Shown in pieces: positions 46,038-56,503 of a stretch of DNA of 64,000 nt. The stretch is from NCBI RefSeq assembly GCF_036077095.1, contig NZ_CP107960.1:6572001-6636000 (forward strand), read 5' to 3'. The position numbers and the translations under genes are program-made. The notes under the pieces were generated by a model that searched no databases, was not told the DNA's origin, and worked only from the letters and a program-made list of their open reading frames with translations. This stretch comes from Streptomyces sp. NBC_00376. GTDB lineage: Bacteria; Actinomycetota; Actinomycetes; Streptomycetales; Streptomycetaceae. Numbering within the stretch: position 1 is the first letter of the stretch; every line of letters starts with the position of its first letter.

Positions 46038-47614
46038 GCCCCGGGGCGGCGCTCTCCCCCTCCCCGGACGCCGGGGAAGGCCGGAGCCCGGCCCAGGAGC
46101 CCGGCACGGCCACCTCCGTCGACTGGCGGCGGCTGGACCGGCGCACGGTCCTGGTCAGCGCACTCGTCACGGCCGGGGTGGCGGCCGGCGCGGCCGTTCC
46201 CACCACGCTCGGCCTGTCCGGGCGGTTCGGCCTCGACGCCGCCGTCGCCTGGGTCCTCGCCGGCTCGGTCCTGCTGATCGGCTCCGCGGCGGCCGGCGAC
46301 TACGTACGGTGGCGCCGCACCCGCTACCGCGTCGGTGGCGAGCGGGTCGATCTCCACACCGGGCTGTTCCTGGTCAAGAAGCGCTCACTGGCCCGGGAGC
46401 GCATCCGCAGCGTCGACCTCACCGCCCATCTGCTGCAACGGGTACTCGGCCTGGTCACCGTCCGCATCGGCACCGGTGAGCACTCCGGCAACGACTCCAC
46501 CCTGGAGCTCGACCCGGTCCCCAGGGCCGAGGGCGAACGGCTCCGCCGCGAACTGCTGGAACGTACGGCCACCGGCGTCCCGGGCACCCACCGCGAGGGC
46601 GAGCTCGTCGCCCTCGACCCGCGCTGGATCCGCTACGCACCGGTCTCCTTCGTCGCCCCCGCGCTCGGCGGTGCGGCAGCCGGTGCGGTGATGCAGGTCA
46701 GCGACTGGTTCGGGGCACAGGGGCGGGTGATCGAGTGGATCGGCGAGCGCTTCCGGGACACCTCGCTGACCGCCATGATCATGATCCTTGCCGTCACCGC
46801 AGTGGCCGCCGGTGTCGTGGGCGCGCTCGGCCTGTGGGTCGAGATGTGGTGGAACTACCGGCTGGAGCGCGAGCCCGGCGGCACCCTGCGCATCCGGCGC
46901 GGACTGCTGACCTCCCGGTCCGTCTCCATCGAGGAACGGCGGCTGCGCGGGGTCGAGCTCGTCGAACCGATCGGCATCCGGGCGTTCGGCGCAGCCCGGG
47001 TCGACGCGATCACCACCGGACTGGCCAAGGACGACGAGGAACAGCACGGCGACCACAACACCCTGCTGCCCGCCGCGCCCAGGCCCGTCGCCGACGCGGT
47101 GGCCGCCGACGTGCTGCGCGAGACCACGTCCCCGACCGGCGCCCCACTGACCGGGCACCCCCGCGCCGCCCGCGGCCGCAGGCTGCGCCGGGCGTTCTGG
47201 GCCGTCCTGGTCCCGGTGGCCGTGTCGGCTCTCCTGGGCGCGCTGCTGACACCCGTACTGCTCTGGATCGCGCTCGGCTGCGCCGTCGTGGGGCTGCCGG
47301 CCGGGGTGTTCCTGGCCCGCGACGCCTACCGCGGTCTCGGGCACGCGATCAGCGGCGACTACCTGGTGGTGAGGTCGGGCACGGTCCGGCGCTCGACCGC
47401 CGCGCTGGAGCGGGCCGGAGTCATCGGCTGGACGGTCCGGCAGACCTACTTCCAGCGGCGGGCCGGAGTCCTGAGCGTCACCGCGACGACGGCCGCCGGA
47501 GCGGGTGCGTACACGGCGTACGACACGGACGCGGGCGAGGGCCTCGACTTCGCCGCGAAGGCCGTGCCCGGTCTGCTGGAGCCCTTCCTGGAGCGCGTCC
47601 CGCCCGCCGGGTGA
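46034..47614 (+). CDS. PH-domain (bPH2, YdbT-like) membrane protein
   Basis: The 526-residue protein contains three bPH2 repeats, each after a pair of membrane helices: TRYRVGGERVDLHTGLFLVKKRSLARERIRSVDLTA, then WNYRLEREPGGTLRIRRGLLTSRSVSIEERRLRGVEL, then ISGDYLVVRSGTVRRSTAALERAGVIGW. This is the YdbT layout. ATG 46034 overlaps the YdbS-like stop, so the two are co-translated. In Bacillus the ydbST pair has been connected with resistance to amylolysin-type antibiotics; no such link is shown here. Confidence 0.87.
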   Translation: MSPGAALSPSPDAGEGRSPAQEPGTATSVDWRRLDRRTVLVSALVTAGVAAGAAVPTTLGLSGRFGLDAAVAWVLAGSVLLIGSAAAGDYVRWRRTRYRVGGERVDLHTGLFLVKKRSLARERIRSVDLTAHLLQRVLGLVTVRIGTGEHSGNDSTLELDPVPRAEGERLRRELLERTATGVPGTHREGELVALDPRWIRYAPVSFVAPALGGAAAGAVMQVSDWFGAQGRVIEWIGERFRDTSLTAMIMILAVTAVAAGVVGALGLWVEMWWNYRLEREPGGTLRIRRGLLTSRSVSIEERRLRGVELVEPIGIRAFGAARVDAITTGLAKDDEEQHGDHNTLLPAAPRPVADAVAADVLRETTSPTGAPLTGHPRAARGRRLRRAFWAVLVPVAVSALLGALLTPVLLWIALGCAVVGLPAGVFLARDAYRGLGHAISGDYLVVRSGTVRRSTAALERAGVIGWTVRQTYFQRRAGVLSVTATTAAGAGAYTAYDTDAGEGLDFAAKAVPGLLEPFLERVPPAG

Positions 47615-47620
47615 GCCCGG

Positions 47621-47983
47621 TCAGCCGTGCGTGGTGTCGATGACGCAGAATCTGTTGCCCTCGGGGTCCGCCAGTACGACGAAGTCCGGGTCGTCCGGGT
47701 ACAGATCCCAGTCCACCCGCATCGCGCCGAGCGCGATCAGCCGGTCCACCTCGGCGTCCTGCTCCTCGGTGTAGAGATCGAGGTGGACCCGGGGGACCTC
47801 CTGCACGGGCGTACCGCTGAGGTCCAGAGCCAGGCCGACGCCGGGCCCCTCGGCCGGGACCAGCACCACCCAGTCGTCGTCCGTCGCCGGCTCACGCTCC
47901 ACGTAGCCGAGCGCCGCCTTCCAGAACGCCGCCGCACGCCGTACGTCCGACGCGCCCATCACCATGGTCCCGATACGCACCAT
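47621..47983 (-). CDS. VOC-superfamily (glyoxalase/bleomycin-resistance fold) protein
   Basis: The 120-residue protein comprises two beta-alpha-beta-beta-beta modules: MVMGASDVRRAAAFWKAALGYVE and VHLDLYTEEQDAEVDRLIALGA, ending FVVLADPEGNRFCVIDT. The ending is the usual VOC metal/substrate strand. It is a small stand-alone member of unknown substrate. It converges on the PH-domain gene with a 6-base gap. Confidence 0.88.
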   Translation of the reverse strand: MVRIGTMVMGASDVRRAAAFWKAALGYVEREPATDDDWVVLVPAEGPGVGLALDLSGTPVQEVPRVHLDLYTEEQDAEVDRLIALGAMRVDWDLYPDDPDFVVLADPEGNRFCVIDTTHG

Positions 47984-48002
47984 GGCGCGATCCTTTCACG
48001 CG

Positions 48003-48039
48003 ACAGGCCCGGCCGCTCCGAGGAGCGAACCGGGCCTGT
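48003..48039 (-). terminator. terminator of the tkt-tal-zwf-opcA-pgl operon
   Basis: ACAGGCCCGG (48003-48012) pairs with CCGGGCCTGT (48030-48039), with an inner CGCTCC/GGAGCG stem. It lies 22 bp past the pgl stop. Confidence 0.72.
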
Positions 48040-48061
48040 GCGCAACCGTGCTGACGTACGG

Positions 48062-48844
48062 TCAGGGCGAGGCGGGCGGATACAGCGCGCGCGGCAGCCG
48101 GGAGGCCGCCGCCGCGTCCAGCAGCCACAGCGTGCGGCTGCGCCCGTACGCACCGGCCGCCGGGGCCTGGATCTCCCCGGCACCCGACAGCGCGATCTCC
48201 GCGGCCTCCGCCTTGTCCTCGCCGGCGGCGAGCAGCCACACCTCGCGCGCCGCCCGGATCGCGGGCAGCGTGAGCGAGATGCGGGTGGGCGGCGGCTTGG
48301 GGGCGCCGTGCACACCGACGACGGTGCGCTCGGTCTCCCGTACCGCGGGCAGCTCCGGGAAGAGCGACGCGACATGCGTGTCCGGGCCGACGCCCAGCAT
48401 CAGCACATCGAACGTCGGCACCGGACCGTGGTCCTCCGGGCCGGCTGCCGCGGCCAGTTCACCGGCGTACGCGGCCGCCGCCGCGTCGGCGTCGTTGCCC
48501 CAGGGGCCGTCCGAAGCGGGCATCGCGTGCACCCGGGACGGGTCCAGCTCCACCGAGTCCAGCAGGGCCTCGCGGGCCTGCGTGACATTGCGCTCCGGGT
48601 CGCCCTCGGGCAGGAACCGCTCGTCGCCCCACCACAGATCGAGCCGCGACCAGTCGATCGCGTCCCGGGCGGGCGCGGCGGCGAGCGCGGCCAGCAGGCC
48701 GTTGCCGTTGCGCCCGCCGGTGAGGACCACCGAGGCGTGGCCGCGTGCGGTCTGGGCGTCCACGATCTTCGTGATCAGCCGGGCCGCGGCGGCCAGCGCC
48801 ATCAGCTCCTTGTCGCGGTGCACGACAAGTTGAGGAGCACTCAC
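48062..48844 (-). CDS. pgl: 6-phosphogluconolactonase
   Basis: The 260-residue DevB/SOL-type enzyme has VVLTGGRNGNGLLAAL, WSRLDLWWGDERFLPEGDPERN and FDVLMLGVGPDTHVASLFPELP, the sugar-phosphate and active-site loops. The second motif normally reads GxDGHxASLFP; here Pro-Asp-Thr replaces Asp-Gly. It hydrolyses the lactone made by Zwf. GTG 48844 overlaps the opcA stop. Last gene of the operon. Confidence 0.94.
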   Translation of the reverse strand: MSAPQLVVHRDKELMALAAAARLITKIVDAQTARGHASVVLTGGRNGNGLLAALAAAPARDAIDWSRLDLWWGDERFLPEGDPERNVTQAREALLDSVELDPSRVHAMPASDGPWGNDADAAAAAYAGELAAAAGPEDHGPVPTFDVLMLGVGPDTHVASLFPELPAVRETERTVVGVHGAPKPPPTRISLTLPAIRAAREVWLLAAGEDKAEAAEIALSGAGEIQAPAAGAYGRSRTLWLLDAAAASRLPRALYPPASP

Positions 48845-49854
48845 TTCGACGCCGCCTTCTTGGCCGCGGTCTTCTTCGCGGCGGCCGGGGCGGCGTCCGC
48901 CGCGGGCTCGGCCGGCTTCGGCTCCGCCGGTCCGCCGAGCTTCTCCACGCCGAACTTCACCGTCGCCGCGTACGTGTTGTCCGGGTCCAGACGGCGCAGC
49001 TCCTCGGCGAGCAGCTCGGCGGTGTCCCGCCGCTTGAGCGCCACCGCGCGGTCCGGCTGGCCCTGCATCGAGAGCGTGGCCAGCGAACCGTCGGGACGGT
49101 CCAGGACGATGGTGCCGCTCTTGGTCTCCATCCGCACGGCCGTCAGACCGGGACCGGCGGAGACGGTGCGCTCCACCGGGACCCCGAGCCGGTCCGCGAG
49201 CCACATGGCGAGCAGCTCGCAGCTCGGGTTCTCCGACTCGCCCTCGACCGTCGCCGAGACGACCTGGGCGGACTGCTGGTCGAGCGAGGCCGCCAGCATC
49301 GAGCGCCACGGCGTGATGCGGGTCCACGCCAGATCGGTGTCGCCCGGGGTGTACGAGTCGGCGCGGATCGCCAGCTCCTGGCCAGGGTGCTCCGCCGAGT
49401 ACGCGTCCGTGATCCGGCGCTGGGCGAGCGCGCCCAGCGGGTCCTTCGCCGGGTCGGCGGGTGCGTCCTCGGGCCACCAGACCACGACCGGGGCGTCCGG
49501 CAGCAGCAGCGGCAGCACCACCGACTGGGCGTGGTTGACCAGCTCGCCGTGGAGACGCAGCACGACCGTCTCGCCGGTGCCCGCGTCGGAACCGACCCGC
49601 ACCTCGGCGTCGAGCCGGGCGTCCCGGCGGCTGCGCGGCGAGCGGCTGACCCGCTTGATCACCGCGATGATCCGCGAGGGGTGCTCGCGCGAGGCGTCAC
49701 CGGCCGACTTGAGCGCGTCGTACGCGTTCTCCTCGTCGGTGACGATGACCAGGGTGAGCACCATGCCGATGGCCGGCGTGCCGATGGCACGGCGGGCCGA
49801 GACCAGCGCCTGGTTGATCTTGCTGGAAGTGGTCTCCGTCAGATCGATCTTCAT
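48841..49854 (-). CDS. opcA: glucose-6-phosphate dehydrogenase assembly protein OpcA
   Basis: The 337-residue protein begins MKIDLTETTSSKINQALVSARRAIGTPAIGMVLTLVIV and contains LPLLLPDAPVVVWWPEDAPADPAKDPLGALAQRRITDA and ITPWRSMLAASLDQ, the OpcA pattern found in cyanobacteria and actinobacteria. It activates or assembles G6PDH. A Lys/Ala-rich tail (AAAKKTAAKKAASK) ends it. Its start overlaps the zwf stop by 4 bases. Confidence 0.95.
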   Translation of the reverse strand: MKIDLTETTSSKINQALVSARRAIGTPAIGMVLTLVIVTDEENAYDALKSAGDASREHPSRIIAVIKRVSRSPRSRRDARLDAEVRVGSDAGTGETVVLRLHGELVNHAQSVVLPLLLPDAPVVVWWPEDAPADPAKDPLGALAQRRITDAYSAEHPGQELAIRADSYTPGDTDLAWTRITPWRSMLAASLDQQSAQVVSATVEGESENPSCELLAMWLADRLGVPVERTVSAGPGLTAVRMETKSGTIVLDRPDGSLATLSMQGQPDRAVALKRRDTAELLAEELRRLDPDNTYAATVKFGVEKLGGPAEPKPAEPAADAAPAAAKKTAAKKAASK

Positions 49855-51383
49855 GGCCGGCGCCAGCTCCGTCCGTCTCGTGCGAGCATCTCGTCGGCCT
49901 CGGCCGGACCCCAGGAACCCGCCGGGTACTGGGCGGGCTTGCCGTGCTTGTCCCAGTACTGCTCGATCGGGTCGAGGATGTTCCAGGAGAGCTCGACCTC
50001 CTGGTGCCGGGGGAAGAGGTTGGCGTCGCCGAGCAGCACATCGAGGATGAGCCGCTCGTAGGCCTCCGGGCTGGACTCCGTGAAGGACTCGCCGTACGCG
50101 AAGTCCATCGTGACGTCCCGGACCTCCATCGAGGTGCCGGGCACCTTGGAGCCGAACCGCACGGTCACGCCCTCGTCCGGCTGCACCCGGATGACCAGGG
50201 CGTTGCCGCCCAGCTCCTCGGTGGCGCCGGACTCGAAGGGCAGGTACGGGGCCCGCTTGAAGACGACCGCGATCTCCGTGACCCGGCGGCCGAGCCGCTT
50301 TCCGGTACGGAGGTAGAACGGCACGCCCGCCCAGCGGCGGTTGTTGATCGTCAGCTTGATCGCGGCGTAGGTGTCGGTCTTCGACTTGGGGTCGATGCCG
50401 TCCTCTTCGAGGTAGCCGCGGACCTCCTCGCCGCCCTGCCACGCGTGCTCGTACTGGGCGCGCACCGTGTGCTTGCCCAGGTCCTCCGGCAGCTCCACCG
50501 CCGTGAGCACCTTGAGCTTCTCGGCGACCAGGGCCTTCGGATGGAAGGAGCCGGGCTCCTCCATCGCGGTCAGCGCCAGCAGCTGGAGCAGGTGGTTCTG
50601 GATGACGTCACGGGCGGCGCCGATGCCGTCGTAGTAGCCGGCCCGGCCACCGATGCCGATGTCCTCGGCCATCGTGATCTGGATGTGGTCGACGTACGAC
50701 CGGTTCCAGATCGGCTCGAACATCGTGTTGGCGAACCGCAGCGCCAGGATGTTCTGGACCGTCTCCTTGCCCAGGTAGTGGTCGATCCGGAAGACCTCGT
50801 TGGGCGGGAAGACGTCGTGCACGATCTGGTTGAGCTCCTGTGCGCTCTTCAGATCGTGGCCGAAGGGCTTCTCGATGACGGCACGCCGCCAGGAGCCCTC
50901 CTTCTGGTCCGCGAGGCCGTGCTTCTTGAGCTGCTGGACGACCTTGGGGAAGAACTTCGGCGGCACGGACAGGTAGAAGGCGAAGTTGCCTCCCGTGCCC
51001 TGCGCCTTGTCCAGCTCCTGGATCGTGTTCTTCAGCTGCTCGAAGGCATCGTCGTCGTCGAAGTTGCCCTGGACGAAGCGCATCCCCTGGATGAGCTGCT
51101 GCCAGACCTCCTCGCGGAACGGCGTACGGGCGTGCTGCTTGACGGCGTCGTGGACCTCTTGTGCGAAGTCCTCGTCCTGCCACTCGCGGCGCGCGAAACC
51201 GATGAGGGAGAAGCCCGGCGGCAACAGGCCGCGATTGGCCAGGTCGTACACGGCGGGCATCAACTTTTTACGGGACAAATCGCCCGTGACTCCGAAGATC
51301 ACCAGACCCGACGGCCCCGCGATGCGCGGGAGCCGTCGGTCCTGGGGGTCACGAAGCGGATTGGCTCCGGGAACACCAGACAA
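49851..51383 (-). CDS. zwf: glucose-6-phosphate 1-dehydrogenase
   Basis: The start is TTG 51383, preceded by GGAGGG at 9 bases and 5 bases from the tal stop; no better start exists before the conserved LVIFGVTGDLSRKKLMPAVYDL (the NADP site). The 510-residue enzyme has the active-site RIDHYLGKETVQNI and the structural motif IEKPFGHDLKSAQEL. It is the first step of the oxidative pentose phosphate pathway and the main NADPH source. Coupled to opcA, its assembly factor. Confidence 0.97.
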   Translation of the reverse strand: MSGVPGANPLRDPQDRRLPRIAGPSGLVIFGVTGDLSRKKLMPAVYDLANRGLLPPGFSLIGFARREWQDEDFAQEVHDAVKQHARTPFREEVWQQLIQGMRFVQGNFDDDDAFEQLKNTIQELDKAQGTGGNFAFYLSVPPKFFPKVVQQLKKHGLADQKEGSWRRAVIEKPFGHDLKSAQELNQIVHDVFPPNEVFRIDHYLGKETVQNILALRFANTMFEPIWNRSYVDHIQITMAEDIGIGGRAGYYDGIGAARDVIQNHLLQLLALTAMEEPGSFHPKALVAEKLKVLTAVELPEDLGKHTVRAQYEHAWQGGEEVRGYLEEDGIDPKSKTDTYAAIKLTINNRRWAGVPFYLRTGKRLGRRVTEIAVVFKRAPYLPFESGATEELGGNALVIRVQPDEGVTVRFGSKVPGTSMEVRDVTMDFAYGESFTESSPEAYERLILDVLLGDANLFPRHQEVELSWNILDPIEQYWDKHGKPAQYPAGSWGPAEADEMLARDGRSWRRP

Positions 51384-51388
51384 GGTGG

Positions 51389-52507
51389 TCAGCCCTCCGA
51401 AGGGGCGAGGCGCTTGAGCTCCGCCTCGGTCGAGTTGAGCAGGTCGATCCAGGACGCCTCGAACTTCTCGACGCCCTCGTCCTCAAGGAGCTGGACGACG
51501 TCGTCGTAGGAGATCCCGAGCTTCGCCACGGCGTCGAGCTCGGCGCGGGCCTGCTCGTAGGTGCCGGCGATGGTGTTGCCGGTGACCTCCCCGTGGTCCG
51601 CCGTGGCGTCCAGGGTGGCCTCGGGCATGGTGTTCACCGTGCCGGGGGCCACCAGGTCGACGACGTACAGGGTGTCCTTGTACGCGGGGTCCTTGACGCC
51701 GGTCGAGGCCCACAGCGGACGCTGCTTGTTGGCCTGCGCCTTGTCCAGGGCGGCCCAGCGCTCCGAGGAGAAGACCTCTTCGTACGCCTGGTAGGCGAGC
51801 CGGGCGTTGGCGAGCGCCGCCTTGCCCTTGAGGGCCTTGGCCTCGCCGGTGCCGACGGTGTCCAGGCGCTTGTCGATCTCGGTGTCCACGCGGGACACGA
51901 AGAAGGAGGCCACCGAGTGGATCAGGGAGAGGTCCAGGCCCGCGGCCTTCGCCTTCTCCAGGCCCGCCAGGTAGGCGTCCATGACCTCGCGGTAGCGCTC
52001 CAGCGAGAAGATCAGCGTGACGTTGACGCTGATGCCCTTGCCGATGACCTCGGTGATCGCCGGGAGACCGGCCTTCGTCGCCGGGATCTTGATGAGCGTG
52101 TTGGGCCGGTCCACCAGCCAGGCCAGCTGCTTGGCCTCGGCGACGGTGGCCGCGGTGTGGTGGGCCAGACGCGGGTCGACCTCGATGGAGACCCGGCCGT
52201 CCTGGCCGTCCGTGGCGTCGAAGACCGGGCGCAGGATGTCCGCCGCGTCCCGCACGTCGGCCGTGGTGATCATGCGGATGGCCTCGTCGACGGTGACCTT
52301 GCGGGTGGCGAGGTCGGTGAGCTGCTGCTCGTACCCGTCGCCCGAGGAGATCGCCTTCTGGAAGATCGACGGGTTGGTGGTGACGCCCACGACGTGCTGC
52401 TGGTCGATCAGCTCGGCGAGATTGCCGGAGGTGATCCGCTTGCGCGACAGGTCATCGAGCCAGATCGCCACGCCCTCGTCGGAGAGGCGCTTGAGTGCGT
52501 CTGTCAT
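51389..52507 (-). CDS. tal: transaldolase
   Basis: The 372-residue protein is of the long TalB-like actinobacterial type: [44 protein letters not shown], the Schiff-base lysine in [36 protein letters not shown] and [20 protein letters not shown]. It transfers dihydroxyacetone units in the non-oxidative branch. ATG 52507 has GGAG 11 bases upstream; upstream frame extension is rejected. It follows tkt by 34 bp. Confidence 0.97.
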   Translation of the reverse strand: MTDALKRLSDEGVAIWLDDLSRKRITSGNLAELIDQQHVVGVTTNPSIFQKAISSGDGYEQQLTDLATRKVTVDEAIRMITTADVRDAADILRPVFDATDGQDGRVSIEVDPRLAHHTAATVAEAKQLAWLVDRPNTLIKIPATKAGLPAITEVIGKGISVNVTLIFSLERYREVMDAYLAGLEKAKAAGLDLSLIHSVASFFVSRVDTEIDKRLDTVGTGEAKALKGKAALANARLAYQAYEEVFSSERWAALDKAQANKQRPLWASTGVKDPAYKDTLYVVDLVAPGTVNTMPEATLDATADHGEVTGNTIAGTYEQARAELDAVAKLGISYDDVVQLLEDEGVEKFEASWIDLLNSTEAELKRLAPSEG

Positions 52508-52541
52508 GAGAATTGCATCTCCTACTAGTCGTATATCGGCG

Positions 52542-54629
52542 TCAGCGCGTGGCTGCGGCGAGAGATTCCCGCGCGGCGGCGGCGACGTGCTCGCCGGTGA
52601 AACCGAACTCGCGGAAGAGGACCTTGGCGTCGGCCGAGGCACCGAAGTGCTCCAGCGACACGATCCGGCCGGCGTCACCGACATAGCGGTACCAGGTCAG
52701 ACCGATGCCGGCCTCGACCGCGACGCGCGCCTTCACGGACGGCGGCAGAACGCTGTCCTTGTACGCCTGGTCCTGCTCCTCGAACCACTCGACCGAGGGC
52801 ATCGAGACCACCCGGGTCGGAATGCCGGCCGCCTGGAGCTCCTCGCGCGCCTCGACCGCGAGGTGCACCTCGGAGCCGGTGCCGATCAGCAGCACCTGCG
52901 GCTCGCCACCGTCGGCCTCGAAGAGCACGTAACCGCCCTTGGCCGCGTCCTCGTTCGCCTCGTACGTCGGAACGCCCTGGCGGGTCAGCGCCAGGCCGTG
53001 CGGGGCGCCCTTGCCGAACACCTTGGTGTAGCGGCGCAGGATCTCGCGCCAGGCGATGGAGGTCTCGTTGGCGTCGGCCGGGCGGACGATGTTCAGGCCC
53101 GGGATGGCGCGCAGCGAGGCCAGGTGCTCCACCGGCTGGTGGGTCGGGCCGTCCTCGCCGAGACCGATCGAGTCGTGCGTCCACACGTACGTCACCGGCA
53201 GGTGCATCAGCGCGGACAGGCGCACGGCGTTGCGCATGTAGTCGGAGAACACCAGGAAGGTGCCGCCGTAGATACGGGTGTTGCCGTGCAGCGCGATGCC
53301 GTTCATGGCGGCGGCCATGGCGTGCTCGCGGATGCCGAAGTGGATCGTGCGGCCGTACGGGTCCGCGCCCGGCAGCGGGTTGCCCACCGGGAGGAACGAC
53401 GACGTCTTGTCGATCGTGGTGTTGTTCGAGCCCGCGAGGTCGGCGGAGCCGCCCCACAGCTCGGGGATGATCTCGCCGAGTGCCTGGAGCACCTTGCCGG
53501 AGGCGGCGCGGGTGGCGACACCCTTGCCCGGCTCGAAGACCGGGAGCTTGTCCTCCCAGCCCGCGGGCAGTTCGCCGGCGGAGATCCGGTCGAACTCGGC
53601 GGCGCGCTCCGGGTTGGCGGTGCGCCACGCGGCGAAGCTCTTCTCCCACTCGCCCTTGGCCTCGCGGCCGCGGTCCAGCGCCTCACGAGTGTGGGCGATG
53701 ACCTCGTCGGCGACCTCGAAGGTCTTCTCCGGGTCGAAGCCGAGGACCCGCTTGGTCGCCGCGACCTCATCGGCGCCGAGCGCCGAGCCGTGCGAGGCCT
53801 CGGTGTTCTGGGCGTGCGGAGCGGGCCAGGCGATGATCGAGCGGGCCGCGATGAACGACGGGCGCCCGGTCTCGGCCTTGGCCGCCTGGAGCGCCGCGTA
53901 CAGACCCGCCGGGTCCAGGTCGCCGTTGGGCAGCTGGTCGACGCGCTGGACGTGCCAGCCGTACGCCTCGTACCGCTTCAGGGTGTCCTCGGAGACCGCG
54001 GTCTCCGTGTCGCCCTCGATGGAGATGTGGTTGTCGTCCCACAGCAGGACCAGGTTGCCGAGCTTCTGGTGCCCGGCCAGCGAGGACGCCTCGGCGGAGA
54101 TGCCCTCCTGGAGGCAGCCGTCACCGGCGACGGCCCAGACCATGTGGTCGAAGGGGGAGGTGCCGGGGGCCGCGTCCGGGTCGAACAGGCCGCGCTCGTA
54201 GCGGGCGGCCATCGCCATGCCCACCGCGTTGGCGACACCCTGGCCCAGCGGGCCCGTGGTCGTCTCGACGCCGGTGGTGTGGCCGTACTCCGGGTGACCG
54301 GGGGTCTTCGAGCCCCAGGTACGGAAGGCCTTGAGGTCATCGAGCTCCAGGCCGTACCCGGCCAGGTAGAGCTGGATGTAGAGGGTCAGGCTGGTGTGAC
54401 CGGCCGACAGAACGAACCGGTCGCGTCCGGCCCAGTCCGCGTCGGCGGGGTCGTGGCGCATCACCTTCTGGAAGAGGGTGTACGCGGCGGGAGCGAGGCT
54501 CATGGCCGTACCAGGGTGGCCGTTTCCGACCTTCTGTACGGCGTCCGCTGCAAGGACACGGACAGTGTCCACGGCCCGCTGGTCCAATTCGGTCCACTGG
54601 AGATCTGTGGTGGTCGGCTTGGTGCTCAC
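52542..54629 (-). CDS. tkt: transketolase
   Basis: GTG 54629 has GAGGAG upstream. The 695-residue ThDP enzyme has [21 protein letters not shown] and [16 protein letters not shown]. The ThDP/Mg motif is [22 protein letters not shown] ... [10 protein letters not shown]. The pyrimidine domain reads [23 protein letters not shown], with [22 protein letters not shown]. It joins the pentose phosphate and glycolytic pools. First gene of tkt-tal-zwf-opcA-pgl, divergent from ctaB across 455 bp. Confidence 0.98.
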   Translation of the reverse strand: MSTKPTTTDLQWTELDQRAVDTVRVLAADAVQKVGNGHPGTAMSLAPAAYTLFQKVMRHDPADADWAGRDRFVLSAGHTSLTLYIQLYLAGYGLELDDLKAFRTWGSKTPGHPEYGHTTGVETTTGPLGQGVANAVGMAMAARYERGLFDPDAAPGTSPFDHMVWAVAGDGCLQEGISAEASSLAGHQKLGNLVLLWDDNHISIEGDTETAVSEDTLKRYEAYGWHVQRVDQLPNGDLDPAGLYAALQAAKAETGRPSFIAARSIIAWPAPHAQNTEASHGSALGADEVAATKRVLGFDPEKTFEVADEVIAHTREALDRGREAKGEWEKSFAAWRTANPERAAEFDRISAGELPAGWEDKLPVFEPGKGVATRAASGKVLQALGEIIPELWGGSADLAGSNNTTIDKTSSFLPVGNPLPGADPYGRTIHFGIREHAMAAAMNGIALHGNTRIYGGTFLVFSDYMRNAVRLSALMHLPVTYVWTHDSIGLGEDGPTHQPVEHLASLRAIPGLNIVRPADANETSIAWREILRRYTKVFGKGAPHGLALTRQGVPTYEANEDAAKGGYVLFEADGGEPQVLLIGTGSEVHLAVEAREELQAAGIPTRVVSMPSVEWFEEQDQAYKDSVLPPSVKARVAVEAGIGLTWYRYVGDAGRIVSLEHFGASADAKVLFREFGFTGEHVAAAARESLAAATR

Positions 54630-54766
54630 CCTGAGTCAGGGCTCCTCTCCACTGTTGTAAACCGGTGACTGTGACCGCACCGGGCGTTGTCGAGCCTACC
54701 CCCGTCGGAACAAGCATTTTCCGCTGCTTTCCAGGGTGCAGGCGGCCCGCTGAGTTCGCCTCCCGT

Positions 54767-54858
54767 ATGAGCGCGACGGCTCACTTCTGCGCCACTCCGA
54801 TGAGCGCCTCTCCTTACTTATGGGCCCTCCTATGAGCGTGTCCTCCTACTTCTGTGCC
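54767..54858. repeat. three imperfect 32-33-bp tandem repeats in the tkt-ctaB gap
   Basis: Each copy has ATGAGCG (54767, 54800, 54832), about ten bases, then CTTCTGCGCC or a variant (54783, 54817, 54849). Copies 1 and 2 are in frame and encode an 11-residue repeat, MSATAHFCATP then MSASPYLWALL; copy 3 is one base out. The gap (54630-55084) also holds a TAGGCT for tkt, TACAGT (55009-55014) for ctaB, and a nested leader hairpin (55024-55059). Confidence 0.65.
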
Positions 54859-55084
54859 GCCCCGGTCGGCGGGTCGCTGGTCACGCGCAGTATCACGACG
54901 GCGGGAACCGCGGCCCGGGTGCCGCGACACGGGGGAGCGGGACCCCCGCTTCCGCGCCTCCTCAACACGACCCACCCCCGCGAAGGAGGGCCTGTCCCCA
55001 ACGTCTACAGTGGTCTGGTTCGCGCAAGTCTTTACCGGGCCTTCACGCCCGGAGCTTGCTGGGATTTCTCTGTCAGGGGTGTGC

Positions 55085-56032
55085 GTGACGGCCGTCGAGT
55101 CCCGACCCGCAGGGGTCGCCTTGACTCCCAGCCCAGGGGGCCATCGCCCGTTCGGGGCCCGTGTCAAGGCATTCGTGGCGCTGACCAAGCCGCGGATCAT
55201 CGAGCTGTTGCTGATCACCACTGTTCCGGTGATGTTCCTCGCCGCTCAGGGCGTGCCCGACCTGTGGCTCGTGCTCGCCACCACCGTCGGCGGATATCTC
55301 TCCGCGGGTGGTGCCAACGCGCTGAACATGTACATCGACCGCGACATCGACGCGCTGATGGACCGTACGTCGCAGCGCCCGCTGGTCACCGGCATGGTGA
55401 GCCCGCGTGAGTGCCTGGCCTTCGGCTTCGCGCTCGCCGCGATCTCGACGGTCTGGTTCGGCCTGCTGGTCAACTGGCTGTCGGCGGCGCTGTCGCTCGG
55501 CGCGCTGCTGTTCTACGTCGTCGTCTACACGATGCTGCTCAAGCGCCGAACCTCGCAGAACATCGTCTGGGGCGGCATCGCGGGCTGCATGCCGGTCCTC
55601 ATCGGCTGGTCGGCCGTGACGAACTCCATGTCGTGGGCGGCCGTCATCCTCTTCGCCGTCATCTTCTTCTGGACGCCGCCGCACTACTGGCCGCTCTCCA
55701 TGAAGGTGAAGGACGACTACGCCCGGGTCGGCGTGCCGATGCTCCCGGTCATCGCGTCCAACCGGGTGGTGGCCCGCCAGATCGTCATCTACAGCTGGGT
55801 GATGGTGGCCGTCTCGCTGCTGCTGACCCCGCTGGGCTACACCGGCTGGTTCTACACGGCGGTGGCGCTGCTGACCGGCGGGTTCTGGCTCTGGGAGGCG
55901 CACGGCCTGCAGAACCGGGCCAAGGCCGGTGTGACCGGGGCCAAGCTCAAGGAGATGCGGCTGTTCCACTGGTCCATCACCTATGTCTCCCTGCTCTTCG
56001 TCGCCGTGGCGGTCGACCCCTTCCTGAGGTAG
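55085..56032 (+). CDS. ctaB: protoheme IX farnesyltransferase (heme O synthase)
   Basis: GTG 55085 has AGGGG 5 bases upstream. The 315-residue UbiA-family enzyme has eight or nine helices and the prenyl-diphosphate motifs [24 protein letters not shown] (first Asp-rich) and [29 protein letters not shown] (second). It adds a farnesyl chain to heme b for cytochrome aa3. A nested hairpin sits in its leader. CtaA, the next enzyme, is encoded 570 bp away on the other strand. Confidence 0.96.
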   Translation: MTAVESRPAGVALTPSPGGHRPFGARVKAFVALTKPRIIELLLITTVPVMFLAAQGVPDLWLVLATTVGGYLSAGGANALNMYIDRDIDALMDRTSQRPLVTGMVSPRECLAFGFALAAISTVWFGLLVNWLSAALSLGALLFYVVVYTMLLKRRTSQNIVWGGIAGCMPVLIGWSAVTNSMSWAAVILFAVIFFWTPPHYWPLSMKVKDDYARVGVPMLPVIASNRVVARQIVIYSWVMVAVSLLLTPLGYTGWFYTAVALLTGGFWLWEAHGLQNRAKAGVTGAKLKEMRLFHWSITYVSLLFVAVAVDPFLR

Positions 56033-56142
56033 TCCCGCTGCTCGGTTCCTGCTGATGATTCCTGCCGACGGGCGGGGTGCGTGGTCCAAGCCACGTACCC
56101 CGCCCGTCGCGCGTCGAGCTACCCGTCGGTAGCATTCTGAAC

Positions 56143-56499
56143 ATGGCTGAGACGGCAGAGACCCAGGTGGAGAGCGGCAAGCAGGCGGCCCGCGCGGAGC
56201 GCAGGGCGGCGAAGCTCGCCAAGGAGATCGGCGCCTTCGCCAAGGCGCACGGCGGCGCGGAGGGACAGCTCGCCTACATCGGGCAGCGGGGCGCCCGCAT
56301 CGTGCTCGTGGGCGAGGACGGCGGCTGGGGCGATCTGGTCGCCCCCTCGTACGCGGTCGCCGAGAGCGCCACGCGCAAGGCCGGGATCACGATGCACGAC
56401 GAGTTCGACGGGGAGTTCGCCGCGAAGGTCCGCACCGGCCCGTACGAGTGGACGCGGATGGCAGGCATCCAGATCGGCGGCCCCTCCGACAAGGCCTGA
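56143..56499 (+). CDS. conserved small protein of unknown function
   Basis: ATG 56143 lies 7 bases after TAGCAT, so leaderless. The 118-residue protein has a charged N-terminal helix (ETQVESGKQAARAERRAAKLAKEIGAFAKAHGG), then EGQLAYIGQRGARIVLVGEDGGWGDLVAPSYAVAESATRKAGIT and WTRMAGIQIGG. I do not recognise a named family. No signal or membrane segment. Conserved-looking, in the ctaB-ctaA interval, but no functional link is visible. Confidence 0.75.
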   Translation: MAETAETQVESGKQAARAERRAAKLAKEIGAFAKAHGGAEGQLAYIGQRGARIVLVGEDGGWGDLVAPSYAVAESATRKAGITMHDEFDGEFAAKVRTGPYEWTRMAGIQIGGPSDKA

Positions 56500-56503
56500 C
56501 CAG

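Noticed and set aside
54820..55410. A coding frame from the third ATGAGCG repeat into ctaB.
   Set aside because: It leaves frame with ctaB, overlaps its conserved N terminus and has no domain character.
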